Below, in pieces: positions 52,545 through 62,949 of a DNA stretch of 64,000 bases. A program made the translations under genes and the position numbers. Under the pieces are notes generated by a model. That model worked only from the letters and a program-made list of their open reading frames with translations. It did no database searches and had not been told where the DNA came from. Position 1 is the first letter of the stretch. Each line of letters starts with the position of its first letter. Origin of the DNA: Adiantum capillus-veneris (Eukaryota > Streptophyta > Polypodiopsida > Polypodiales > Pteridaceae); assembly GCA_014529385.2 (NCBI GenBank), contig CM043953.1, positions 95,908,342-95,972,341 of the forward strand, read 5' to 3'.

Positions 52545-52751
52545 TTATCTAGTGATTAGTATACCTCTGTATTTTTGAAGCTTCGCTCCTTGACCAAGCT
52601 GTGCATATAAGCTGAGAGAGATGACATTTTTTCGGGCTCTTGTATCGAGTAGAGCGATGGTTTCTACTTGATTGTTTTTTACCTTGACCTTGATCACTGG
52701 ATCCACCCTATCTTCTTCAAATTCATTTATGGAAATAGTATTGATCCACAA
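52545..52751 (-). pseudogene. Retropepsin fragment, gypsy
   Basis: A 68-residue frame. VETIALLDTRARKNVISLSLYAQLG is the protease active-site region, with D-T-R in place of D-T-G and the ILI block after it. It lies downstream, on the same strand, of an integrase fragment, the reverse of normal pol order. Confidence 0.6.
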
Positions 52752-53330
52752 TGGTCTCCCATGTTGTTGTTGTTGTTGTCATAGGAGCCTTCATTTATCC
52801 ATTCATTGTTTAGCCTCTGCTTGTGCTTCTTCAACAATCCGATCCTTTTTTGTCGTTCTTTGTTTTTCTCTATGAATCTATTGTAGCATTTCTTGATTTT
52901 GTGGCATGTTGTACTTCTTGATCCTGCATCCACTAATCTAGTTAGGCATTTCTTCTCCTTCTAATGTCACAAGCTTGAGGGCCCCACTTGGGCATAGTTC
53001 TTTGATCACAAAGGTGCCCATCCCTTGCTTTTTTAGTTTCTTAGCATGTTCTTTCAGGGTATACACCAAGACGTAGTCCCCTGTTTCGAACTCTTTTGAC
53101 TGCACATGTTTATTGAAGAACTCTTTTTGTTGCCTTTTCTTAGCATAGATAAATGCTACTGCTTGAAGATGTAGCTCATCTAGTTTTTCCAAATCATCTA
53201 ACCTTGATGAAAACTCATGGCCTATCTACTCCAATCGTTTAGCTACTCTCAAGGTTGGGATTACGAATTCGATGGGCAGTATGGCATTAAGACCAAACAC
53301 CATATTATAAAGTGTTATTTCAATCTAAGT
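52752..53330 (-). pseudogene. Integrase C-terminal fragment, gypsy
   Basis: Reading leftward, the region before 53192 gives MVFGLNAILPIEFVIPTLRV with a stop. Frame 53192-52938 gives LDELHLQAVAFIYAKKRQQ, GDYVLVYTL, KQGMGTFVIKELCPSGALKLVTLEG. A charged tail follows. The order and blocks match the fragment at 1-960, so both come from the same lineage. No catalytic core is present. Confidence 0.75.
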
Positions 53331-53507
53331 TGTATTTATACGTCTCTGCAACAAAAATTGCATGTATAATTTGATATTATACGATGTGTATCCGTATTTT
53401 ACGCGTATATTCAAATAAACCATATTTTGATCAAAATATATTATACTCTATAAAAAAGCACCACGATAGTTTGTTCGAACGACCACAAATACGACGCTTG
53501 CAATAGA

Positions 53508-53575
<68 letters not shown>

Positions 53576-53649
53576 CACCAGGTAATCATTTTTGCTACTT
53601 CTTTTTGTTTTTTTCTCTAACTTTGTCTTTGCTAGCACTGTTGTTGTGG
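53331..53649. other. AT-rich DNA and CA/GA microsatellites
   Basis: AT-rich with a TATA-like stretch (TACTCTATAAAAAAGC, 53443-53458), then (CA)n to 53544 and (GA)n to 53571. No gene seen. Confidence 0.6.
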
Positions 53650-54560
53650 AGCATTGCTCAGACCTCAATGTTAGTTTGCAGGCCAGGGCCCTCTCTTTGG
53701 CTGTGTTGACCCCCGTGTCACACTACAAAAAGAGAGAGAGAGAGAGTTTAGACACCCGTCCTTGGCTGTGTTGATCATCGTGTCACACTGCAAGGGGGTT
53801 TAGACTTTAGGTGCTTCATCCCTGATTGTTGATGACCTCCGTGTCGTATTGCAGGAAGTAGCTTAGGATGTAGCATTAGATTCCCCGTCTCTGGTTGTTG
53901 CTGACCACCGCGTCGCACTACAGAGAGGTTAGTTATCTTAGATCCTTTTTTCTTGGCTGTTGTTGACCACCGCATTGCACTACAGGAAGATTGGGTTTAA
54001 TAGATTCCTCATCTCTGACTGTTGCTGACCATCATGTCGCATTGCAGCGAGGGGTTATGTATTTTAAATCCTTCGTTCTTGGTTGTTGTTGATCATTGCG
54101 TCACACTGCAGGAAGATTGGATTCAATAGATTCCCTATCTTTGAATGTTGTTGACCACCATGTCACACTGTAGGAGAGGTTAGATATTTTAAATCCTTTA
54201 GTGATGACCACCGCATCGCATTGCAGGTTGATTGGATTTAATAAATTTCCCATCTCTGACTGTTGCCGACCACCATGTCGCACTGCAGAGAGGGGTTTAG
54301 GTATTTGAAATCCTTTGTTCTTGGTCACTATATGTTGATTGGATTTATTAGATTCCCCGTCTCTGGTTGTTGTTGATCACCGCATCGCACTGCAGGGAGG
54401 GGTTAGGTATTTTAAATCCTTCGTCTCTGGTTATTGTTGACTACCACGTCACACTGCAGGGAGATTGGTTTTAATAGATTCTTTGTCTCCGGTTGTTGCT
54501 GACCACCACGTCGCAGTGCAGAGAGGGGTTATGTTTACCATCGCATCACACTACAAAAAG
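53650..54560. repeat. ~62 bp tandem repeat array
   Basis: Around 14 diverged units sharing TGTTGCTGACCACC(A/G)CGTCGCACTGCAG. Start-to-start distances measured at five units are 62, 62, 64 and 62 bp. After the shared core two linker types tend to alternate: GAGGGGTTAGGTATTTTAAATCC and GGAAGATTGGATTTAATAGATTCC-like. Confidence 0.88.
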
Positions 54561-54772
54561 ATATATTATATCATATAGTTGCTCATTTTCAAATGTTAAT
54601 GGTCATTGTTTTTATTTTCAAAGAGGACTATTGTAATTTAAGAATTGTAAATAAGCATTTTAATTCATGAAATGTTTTTTATATTTTTCTATTTGCAATC
54701 ATATAAGTCAAAGTTATATCTATTCTAGATATATCTTAATTTTATTTGCTTCGTGCATTTTAGGCTTTAGTC
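54561..54772. other. AT-rich stretch ending in a splice-acceptor-like site
   Basis: AT-rich, ending TTCGTGCATTTTAG just before the ATG at 54773. It could be an intron or promoter end. Confidence 0.35.
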
Positions 54773-56141
54773 ATGGTAGAGACAAAGTTATTGTGGCAGC
54801 ATCGCAAAATCATTTGTGATGCTCTTATTTTATCTCTTTATGGATCTTCAAATGATCACTTGCGTCGGGAATTTGATCCACTTCAGGCAAAGTTTGATGA
54901 TTTTGTGATTGAACTTGTGGAGAAGTGCTAGCTAAAATTGTGCAGTGCATTCCTTGTTTCATTTGACCCACCTTTGCACACTAATGGAATTATTGACATA
55001 GTAAAGAAATTATTGGGCCAAGTCTTAGAAGCTTTGAAAGTATGGTTCATTCAAAAATCAAAGCCAAACCTGGAATTAGAGAGCGAATGCGGCTTATGTC
55101 ACAACTACATTCAGAATTAAAGAGCAAGGATAGAGCCAAAGGCTCTTCTAAACGTCCTAGGACTGAAGAGGATGAGCCTCCTCCTTTAGGTGTCGAGTCC
55201 TCAGTTGTACAACTGGATGATACTACATGTCCTCCTGTCTACTTGGGGACCATTCTATCTTTCACCTACAAGCACCCCAGTTAGGTGAAGGACGTTTTGC
55301 AAATATTAAACAAGTTTTAGTGGCCTATCCCCTCTTCAAAGATCCTGTCTATGTGGCAAAGATCTTCAAGGACAAGATAGGAAGCAAGCCGGCTTTACAA
55401 AAAATGCTAGAGGAAGCAACAACTACTATTGTCAAGCACCGTGGCATGATATTGCCCCGTGCTCTTGTTTGTTACAGAGAAAGGCCCATGATGAGCTTCA
55501 AGCTTTGGAATGGAGGTCACCTTGAGCAGTGGATTCAGGCCTGCCATCATGATGGAAGCAAGCCTGCAATCAAAGAGTTTCAGCACACATATGGAACTAT
55601 ACAACAGTTCATAGATAACATTTTGCCGATCTGCAACGCTCTTTTGCAGACCATGAAATTTGTGCATAGTTACGATTTCATTCACAACGACCTATACATT
55701 AGAAATATTCTACTAACTTTTGGCAAGCAAGGAGTGTATGCTAGGATCACAGACTGGGGACAAATACACCATCGCACACTTTGGCAACATTTCCCAAGCT
55801 CCCGAATCTCAGGCCTCAAAACTAGGGCTCAATTCAAACCAAATTATCCATGGACTGCCCCTGAAAATATCAGCACCAATCCTCCTTCTTTCACCAAAGT
55901 GTTTGATGTAAATAGTCTATCATATATTCTTAAGCGCTTGGTTGTGTGTATTCCAGAGCCGCCTGAGGTCCCCAAGCGCAAATTTTTGCAAAATGTAAAC
56001 AAACATCTTATCAGTGGAAAATTCCCCAAACCCTTAGATAGGCCTAAAATATGGGATTTAAGCCTTTGTTTGAATGGAGCCCATAATGTTGGTTACCATG
56101 TGGTTGTAACCAATTCTGGCTCGAGGCCTATTGATGATTAA
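54773..56141 (+). pseudogene. Protein-kinase-like gene, frameshifted
   Basis: The first part (54773-55120) starts MVETKLLWQHRK, has one TAG, and I do not recognise it. Frame 55042-55284 continues in another frame and ends with YLGTILSFTYKHP. The kinase fold follows in a third frame (55227-56141) after a 1-base shift at about 55285. It holds QLGEGRFANIK (glycine loop), YVAKIFKDK (Lys), FIHNDLYIRNILL (catalytic loop, HND for HRD), ITDWGQ (DWG for DFG) and PWTAPEN (APE). The catalytic Asp, Asn and metal-binding Asp are kept, so the ancestor may have been active. It is the only stretch of this size here that is not an obvious transposon. The shifts could be true lesions or undetected introns. Confidence 0.65.
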
Positions 56142-56335
56142 ATAAGTAACAATATTTTTTGTCGTTGATGGTGTGCAATGTGGTGTTATTTCAGAGTAGA
56201 TCTTTGAACTTATTTTTAGTTAAGTCTTTAAAGTTCTTCAAGTTAGGGTTTTAAAGTATTTCAAGTTGGATCTATAAAATCCTTTAAACTATCTCTCTTT
56301 TTTAAGTACATATAAACTTCGCTCATTAAATTTTA
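56142..56335. other. Intergenic AT-rich DNA
   Basis: Contains short repeated phrases (AAGTTCTTCAAGTTAGG, AAGTATTTCAAGTTGG) and a TATAAAAT at 56272. No gene. Confidence 0.4.
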
Positions 56336-56551
56336 TTGTTTTGCAATTCATATATGGAAGATTTTGACCAGAATTCACAGCAGCATGATGATCCTTTGCT
56401 TAATCACGCATTGGCACAACAAATCTACAAACAGGAAGAAATCCGGGTGGCTCAAGGGGATCTTATGGCTTTGGATGCATCAAGCGGACGAATCAGAACT
56501 TCAAGGGGATCCATTGAATTACAGGCAATGAAGGTAGCTAAGCCCAAATAA
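56336..56551 (+). CDS. Small acidic ORF, unknown
   Basis: The frame opens at 56336, but the likelier start is the ATG giving MEDFDQNSQQHDDPLL. It runs through LAQQIYKQEEIRVAQ to KVAKPK. No domain recognised. It may be one exon. A GT at about 56590 (GGTAAGG), AG sites at 56609 and 56735 and an open stretch after each suggest further exons before the copia insertion. Confidence 0.35.
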   Translation: MFCNSYMEDFDQNSQQHDDPLLNHALAQQIYKQEEIRVAQGDLMALDASSGRIRTSRGSIELQAMKVAKPK

Positions 56552-56851
56552 TTTTACACACAATACATTGTTTTGAGTTAGTGGAAATGGTAAGGCATCT
56601 TCAAGTTTCAGATTTGCAACACACTGTACTCGCAAGCAACATGCTCTCAAGATTTATCAAAGTATACAGATCGCAACCAATAGTCAAGTGGCAATTTACT
56701 TTGTGCAACAATGCTATTGTTATTATGTATTGCAGCTCAAAGTAGATTGGACTGATCGTCCCACTACAGGAGGTGTCGGTAAAGGATGACCGACCGAGAA
56801 GGTTCATACTCGGGAGTCCAATCAAGAAGACCCTCCTTGCAAAAGGGGTTA
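56552..56851 (+). other. Possible exons of the gene split by the copia copy
   Basis: TATTGCAG at 56728-56735 looks like a splice acceptor. A frame ending at the insertion site (ESNQEDPPCKR) continues in phase at 62422 (GYTYFPQETTVIEQ) once the copia and one ggtta copy are removed. The product is unknown. Confidence 0.35.
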
Positions 56852-57621
56852 TATTAAGTATGGAGCCTGATTTACCCTTGTAATTTTCTGTGGTAAAAGC
56901 GCACATTTGTAAGGCCCCCATTATGAGGAGAAGCCATCGTGCGTGAAGGAAAATCACTCGCAGGAAACCAAAATTTTGACGGCCAAAAATCAGGGGCAAC
57001 TTTAGGGGCCTCGGGGGCGGAAGCCCTCGAGACTTTTTTTTCCCTCGCCGGAATATTATGGCCGGCCGGCGGACGGAAAGTGGTCAAAAAACAACCGGTT
57101 GGTTGGTCGGTGGCCGGTAGTCAATGGCCGATGGCCGGTGTGGCCGGTAGTCAAGGGCCGGTGGCCGGTGGCTGAATTCAAAAGCGGATTTGTCTTCTCA
57201 AGGGCGGCCACACATGGGCGGATTGAAGGGTCCGATTTGGACTTATCTACACAAGGGCGGCTACACATGGCTGCCTCTCATGAGAGAGGACAGCCCTTTT
57301 GGCCTATAAAAGGAGGCCATTTCTACACACATTTCATAGTGTGAAGTTGATGCAACAAGGTGAGTGTGAGGTGGTGAGAGTGAAGCAAGGCGGGAGATCC
57401 ATTAAGGGTATAATCCCTTTGTAAACTACTTCTTGTTTTGAAGTACTAAAGCCATTGAGTGGCTGCTTTCCTGTGGACGTAGCACACATTGGGTGAACCA
57501 CGTATATCGTGTGTACTCTCTCTCTCTCTCTCTACTCTATAATCTCTTGTGTGTGAAATCTATCTCTCTCCATTAAGTAATCTACTCAAATATCTATTTA
57601 GCTACGTCTTATTTCCTAACA
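56852..57621 (+). repeat. Copia 5' LTR (plus copy)
   Basis: 770 bp with TATA box CTATAAAAGG at 57304-57313, a CT microsatellite and end CCTAACA. It keeps both segments that are separately missing from the two LTRs of the minus copy. Confidence 0.92.
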
Positions 57622-57623
57622 AT

Positions 57624-57635
57624 TGGTATCATAGC
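57624..57635 (+). promoter_or_regulatory. Copia PBS with one mismatch
   Basis: TGGTATCATAGC; the minus copy has TGGTATCAGAGC. Two bases separate it from the LTR. Confidence 0.9.
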
Positions 57636-57685
57636 AAGGTTTGCTCGTAGCTAAATTATCTCAAGGAAAGGATTCCTTGAATTGA

Positions 57686-58312
57686 GTGGGAGTTATGGCA
57701 GAGGAAGGGAAGCTCAAGATTGAGAAGTTCAACGGCAAAAACTACCAACATTGGAAGATGCAGATTGAAGACTATCTCTACCAGAAGGACCTCTATTTGC
57801 CACTAGGCGGTCTTGCGAAGAAGCCCGCAACAATGGCAGATAAAGCATGGATTGTCCTTGATCGAAAGGCCCTGGGAAAAATCCGGTTAATCTTGGCGTC
57901 AACGGTGGCCTTCAATGTTTCGGAGATGAAGACCACGGAGAACTTGATGAAGTCACTTGACGACTTCTACGAGAAACCATCGGCATCCAATAAGGTATTT
58001 CTTATGAAGCGCTTGTTCAATCTAAAGATGGCAGAGAATGGTTCAGTTGCAGAACACCTAAATGACTTTAACACAAACATAAGTCAACTTCGATCGGTGA
58101 AAATCAATTTCGATGACGAAGTGCGAGCTCTCCTTATACTATCATCTCTATCGGATAGTTGGGACAGCCTTGTGATGGTTGTAACTAGTTCTATTTCTGG
58201 CACAAATACTCTTAAGTTTGATGATGTTGTGGGTGTTCTCCTAAGTGAGGAAATACGAAGGAGAAGCACAGAAGAATCATCAAGTGCTGCATTGTCAGTG
58301 GAAACAAGATGA
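57686..58312 (+). pseudogene. Copia gag, plus copy
   Basis: A 208-residue gag frame nearly identical to the start of the intact copy. It ends early because about 30 bp (GCTGCATTGTCAGTGG...ATGAAGGCC, about 58286-58318), carrying a TGA, sits where the intact copy has SSSLKERF. Confidence 0.9.
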
Positions 58313-59160
58313 AGGCCTAAGGAGAGGTTCAAAAACCAAAAGGGTCGTGATCGCTCAAGACGGAGCAAGTCACGCACAAAGTCAGTTCTTGAATGTTGGA
58401 ACTGCGGCAAGAAGGGCCACGTCAAGAAGGATTGCTGGTCCAAGAAGAAGAAGGAGACAGAGTCTCAAGACAACAAGCCAACATCGAAGCCAATGTGGCA
58501 GGTAAAGTAGAGCAAGATGCTCTAATTCTCTCATTAGACAATGTGTCTAATTCTTGGATAGTAGATTCCGGGGCTTCATTCCATGCGACACCACACAAGC
58601 AACATTTCCAAGACTACACCAAAGGTAATTTTGGGTATGTATACTTGGGAGATGATGAAGCTTGTGAGATTGTCGACAAAGGTATAGTTTCTGTCAAAAC
58701 TGCTAACGGAAATGAATGGAAGCTTAAAGATGTTAGGCACGCTCCTTCTCTTCAGAAAAATTTGATCTCTACAGGACAATTGGACGATGAAGGTCACAAC
58801 ATTGCATTCGGAAACAAACGGTGGAAGATCTCAAAGGGATCTTTGGTGGTTGCCAAGGGAGAAAAGGTTGGTACACTTTACTTGTGTATTGTTAGCACGC
58901 AACCTTCAGCATGTGCAGCAACTACAGAAGTTGACAGTGCGGTGTGGCACTACCGGCTTGGGCATATGAGTGCCAAAGGAATGCAAATCCTTCAAACAAA
59001 GAAGCTTCTACCAGGTTTGAAAGAAGTGGACTTAGAGTTCTGTGAAGATTGTGTTTATGGTAAACAAAAGAGGGTGAAATTTCAAAATTCAGAAAATGAA
59101 AGAAAAAATAAAAAACTTGAGTTGGTTGGGGTCCTGCAAGTACACCATCACTTGGTGGCT
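58313..59160 (+). pseudogene. Copia knuckle, protease and pre-integrase, plus copy
   Basis: The knuckle (CWNCGKKGHVKKDC) is read in one frame. A small deletion near 58490 shifts to the frame of IVDSGASFHATP. WHYRLGHMSAKGM follows. Near 59127 a deletion of about 13 bp removes the HYDVW block found in the intact copy, and with it the first catalytic Asp of the integrase. Confidence 0.85.
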
Positions 59161-60507
59161 CATTGTACTATGTAACATTCATAGATGATGCGACTAGAAA
59201 AACATGGGTTTATGTCATGAAGAATAAATCCGATGTATTTTCCATATTTCAAAGGTGGAAAGCCTTTGTGGAGAATGAAACAGGTACCAAGGTTAAATGC
59301 CTCAGATCCGACAATGGAGACGAATATTGCAGCCAAGCTTTTGAAAGCTTTTGTGCTAGCAATGGCATTCGGAGGCAAAGGACAACCCCAAGGACACCTC
59401 AAAAAAATGGAATTTCGGAAAGGATGAACAGGACAATCATGGAGCGAGCGCAAAGCATGCGGCTACATACACAGGCCTACCGCTTGAGCTTTGGGCAGAA
59501 GCTGTAAGTACGTCTGTATACTTAATCAATCGGTCACCCTCAACGGCATTGGATGGGGGAGTTCCAGAAGAGGCATGGACATGTAAACCGGTGAATTATG
59601 CATTTCTCAAAGTGTTTGGGTGTGAGGCTTTCATGCACATAGATAGAAGCCTAAGATCAAAGCTAGATGCAAAGTCCAAAAAGTGTTTCTTCATTGGCTA
59701 TGGAGAAGGTGACTTTGGGTATCGCCTATGGAATCCTGAAGATGGTAAATCTTAAGGAGTAGGCATGTAATTTTTAACGAACAAAATATGTACAAAGATT
59801 ACTTGGAAAGAAAACAAACAAAAGAAACAGGTGATGAGTACATGGAGCTTGATGACGGTGAAGACTCAAGGGCTGCAAACGGTGACAATGTGCAACAACG
59901 TCAACCAAATGAGGAGCCTCAACCTATTCCCCGAAGATCTACAAGAGCAAGTAGACCTCCAGAAAGGTTTGTTCCCTCCTTCAACCATCTCTTGATCTCA
60001 GATTCTGGAGAACCGGAATCATACAAAGAAGCTATGCAACATGAATCCAAAGAAGAATGGATGAAGAGCATGCAAGTGGAGATGGAATCACTACATCGCA
60101 ACCAAACATGGGAGTTGGTTGAGTTTCCTAAAGGTAAGCGGGCACTTCAAAACAAATGGGTGTACAAGGTGAAGGAAGAAGAAGGTGGGAAGAAAAGGTA
60201 CAAGTCTAGGCTTGTGGTAAAAGGGTTTTCTCAAAAGAAAGGTATTGACTTCAATGAAATATTTTCTCATGTTGTAAAAATGAACTCAATTAGGCTTGTC
60301 TTAAGCCTTGTGGCTGCTCATGATCTAAATCTCGAGCAAATGGATGTAAATACGGCATTCCCTCACGGTGACTTAGAGGAGGAAATCGACATGCTTCAAC
60401 CAAAGGGGTATGAAGTAAAAGGTAAGGAGAAAATGGTTTGCAGATTAAAGAAGAGCTTGTATGGTTTAAAGCAAGCATCAAGACAATGGTACTTGAAGTT
60501 TGATTGA
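59161..60507 (+). pseudogene. Copia integrase core and RT start, plus copy
   Basis: 59163-59507 keeps LRSDNGDEY and KNGISERMNR. A 2-base insertion near 59470 shifts the frame. 59549-59755 ends at a TAA in GKS. 59788-60507 carries the Ser/Arg linker and RT fingers, and stops at TGA (60505-60507, FD* where the intact copy has FDRW). Confidence 0.88.
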
Positions 60508-60510
60508 TGG

Positions 60511-61563
60511 ATGTTGGATCATGGATTCACAAGATGCAACTCGGATCACTGCGTCTACACAAAGAATTTGGGAGATGGGAAATTCATCATGCTAATGTTA
60601 TATGTTGATGACATGTTGATTGCAAGTGCAAACATGCAGGACATCAAAGACCTAAAAGAGGAGCTGTCTAAATCTTTTTCAATGAAAGATTTAGGTGTTG
60701 CAAAGAGGATACTTGGTATGAAAATATCAAGGGACGGGACGAAGAAGACAATAAAGCTATCTCAAGAAGATTACATCAAGAAGGTACTAGAAAGGTTTGC
60801 AATGCAAAATGCAAAACCAGTTTCTACACCTTTGGTTGGTCATTTTAAACTAACGAAGGATATGTGTCCAAAGACACAAGAGGAGATAGCCTATATGTCT
60901 AAAGTTCCATATGCTGCAGCGGTAGGTTCTCTAATGTATGCTATGGTCTGGACAAGGCCAGACATTGCACATGCAGTGGGAGTTGTGAGTAGATTCATGG
61001 ACAACCTAGGTAAAGAGCATTGGCAAGGTGTGAAGTGGATACTTAGGTATCTAAAAGGGACAACAACAAATTCTTCGTATTTTGGAGGAACTGATATTTT
61101 TCTAGAAGGGTATGCTGATGCAGATATGGTAGGTGACAAAGATACTCGAAGGAGCACTACTGGCTATGTGTTCACGGTTGGAGGCACAACAGTAAGTTGG
61201 GCTTCAAAGCTGCAGAAAGTGGTTTCACTTTCTACCACGGAAGCAGAGCATGTAGCAATGACGGAGGCAAGCAAAGAAATTATGTGGCTTCACAGATTCT
61301 TAGAAGAGCTTGGATTCAAACAAGACAATTGTGTCTTGTATAGTGATAGCCAAAGCGCTATCCATATTGCGAAGAACTCAGCCTTTCATTCAAGGACAAA
61401 GCACATTGAGGTGAGATATCACTTCATACGCACTCTTTTGGAAGAGGGACAGCTAAAGCTAGGAAAGGTGCATACAAGTGAAAATCCTGCAGACATGTTT
61501 ACAAAGGTGGTCAACAAGGAGAAGTTGAGCTTTTGCTCATCTTCAATCGACATTCAAGGATAA
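60511..61563 (+). pseudogene. Copia RT palm and RNase H, plus copy
   Basis: A 350-residue frame with LMLYVDDMLIAS, GYADADMVGD, TEAEHVAM (intact copy: TEAEYVAM) and YSDSQSAIHIAKN. It ends IDIQG, followed by the PPT and the 3' LTR. Catalytic acids are present, but it cannot be translated with the upstream parts. Confidence 0.9.
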
Positions 61564-61623
61564 GAAGCCAGGATGGAAAGCAGTCACAGGTTTGGTTTGG
61601 AGATCAGTCTCCAAGTGGAAGAT

Positions 61624-62275
61624 TGTTAAGTATGGAGCCTGATTTACCCTTGTAATTTTCTGTGGTAAAAGCGCACATTTGTAAGGCCCCCATTATGAGG
61701 AGAAGCCATCGTGCGTGAAGGAAAATCACTCGCCGGAAACCCAAATTTTCACGGCAAAAAATCAGTGGCAACTTTAGGGGCCTCGGGGGCGGAAGCCCCC
61801 GACACTTTTTTTCCCCTCGCCGGAATATTATGGCCGGACGGCGTTCGGAAAGTGGTCGGAAAACAACCGGTCGGTTGGACGGTGGCCGGTAGTCAATGGC
61901 CGGTGGGACCGGTGGCCAAATTCAATGGCCGGTGGCCGAATTCAAAAGCGGATTTGTCTTCTCAAGGGCGGCCACACATGGGCGGATTGAAGGGTCTGAT
62001 TTGGACTTATCTACACAAGGGCGGCTACACATGGCTACCTCTCATGAGAGAGGACAGCCCTTTTGGCCTATAAAAGGAGGCCATTTCTACACACATTTCA
62101 TAGTGTGAAGTTGATGCAACAAGGTGAGTGCGAGGTGGTGAGAGTGAAGCAAGGCGGGAGCTCCATTAAGGGTATAATCCCTTTGTAAACTACTTCTTGT
62201 TTTGAAGTACTAAATCCATTGAGTGGCTGCTTTCCCGTGGACGTAGCCCACATTGGGTGAACCCCGTATATTGTG

Positions 62276-62336
<61 letters not shown>

Positions 62337-62421
62337 CTATAATCTCTTGTGTGTGAAATCTATCTCTCTTCATTAAGTAATCTACTCAAATATCTATTTA
62401 GCTACGTCTTATTTCCTAACA
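61624..62421 (+). repeat. Copia 3' LTR (plus copy)
   Basis: 798 bp, TGTTAAG to CCTAACA. TATA box at 62068-62077. The CT tract (62279-62332) is more than twice as long as in the 5' LTR. Confidence 0.93.
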
Positions 62422-62820
62422 GGTTACACATATTTTCCCCAGGAAACAACGGTCATTGAACAACTCGCAACTCAAAGCGTAGATCTAGCAAGTCAAGGAG
62501 AGACCCCCAGCCATGTTGTGTGCTCGTATAGCAGAGTTGGAAAGAAAGTTGGCATGGTACAAGGAAAAATATGGGCGTGTAATTGAATAAGTGATTGGCA
62601 ATGCTGGTCCAATAGATTCATTTAGCAATTCAGAATTTCGCGTATCTGATCTTCTTGGAGAGCAAGCCCATGATCTAAATGAAACCTCCCAACGAACAAT
62701 GAGCTCTTTTTGTATCTTAAATCAATATTTGCAACTAAAACCACTTTTTGATACGTAAATCTCTATTATAAACGAACATGTCATATGTTGTTGCAATTGT
62801 GTAAGTCTTATTCTATCGCC
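62422..62820 (+). other. Right part of the sequence split by copia
   Basis: An open stretch of about 55 codons from the insertion site (GYTYFPQE...GKIWACN) ends near 62585. The rest is AT-rich. Another frame of the same stretch ends in LERKLAWYKEKYGRVIE, helical in appearance. The product is not recognised. Confidence 0.35.
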
Positions 62821-62910
62821 CTCTCTCTCTCTCTCTCATTGTCTCTCTTTCTCTCCGACAATGATAGAAAGAAGATGGAGAGACAGAGAGACAATGAGAG
62901 AGAGAGAGAG
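62821..62910. repeat. Inverted repeat, ~34 bp arms
   Basis: Left arm CT-rich with CATTGTCTCTCTTTCTCTCC (ending 62856). Right arm is its near-exact complement (62877-62910). The spacer is 20 bp. The non-CT core (CATTGTC/GACAATG) shows it is more than a chance pairing of CT with GA. Confidence 0.8.
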
Positions 62911-62949
62911 ATAGAGAGAGATATTGTGAAGTTAAACTCCACACAGCTT

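Larger units (their letters stand above)
56852..62421 (+). mobile_element. Ty1/copia element, plus strand, degraded
   Basis: 5570 bp, flanked by ggtta (56847-56851, 62422-62426). It is the same family as 35999-41420. The 5' terminus is TATTAAG, mutated from TGTTAAG. LTRs are 56852-57621 and 61624-62421. The gag-pol frame is broken at least six times. Confidence 0.93.

Noticed and set aside
53650-54560. The 62-bp array as a CRISPR-like repeat/spacer array
   Set aside because: Units are contiguous and diverged with related linkers, in a plant nuclear context with no cas genes; it is a minisatellite.
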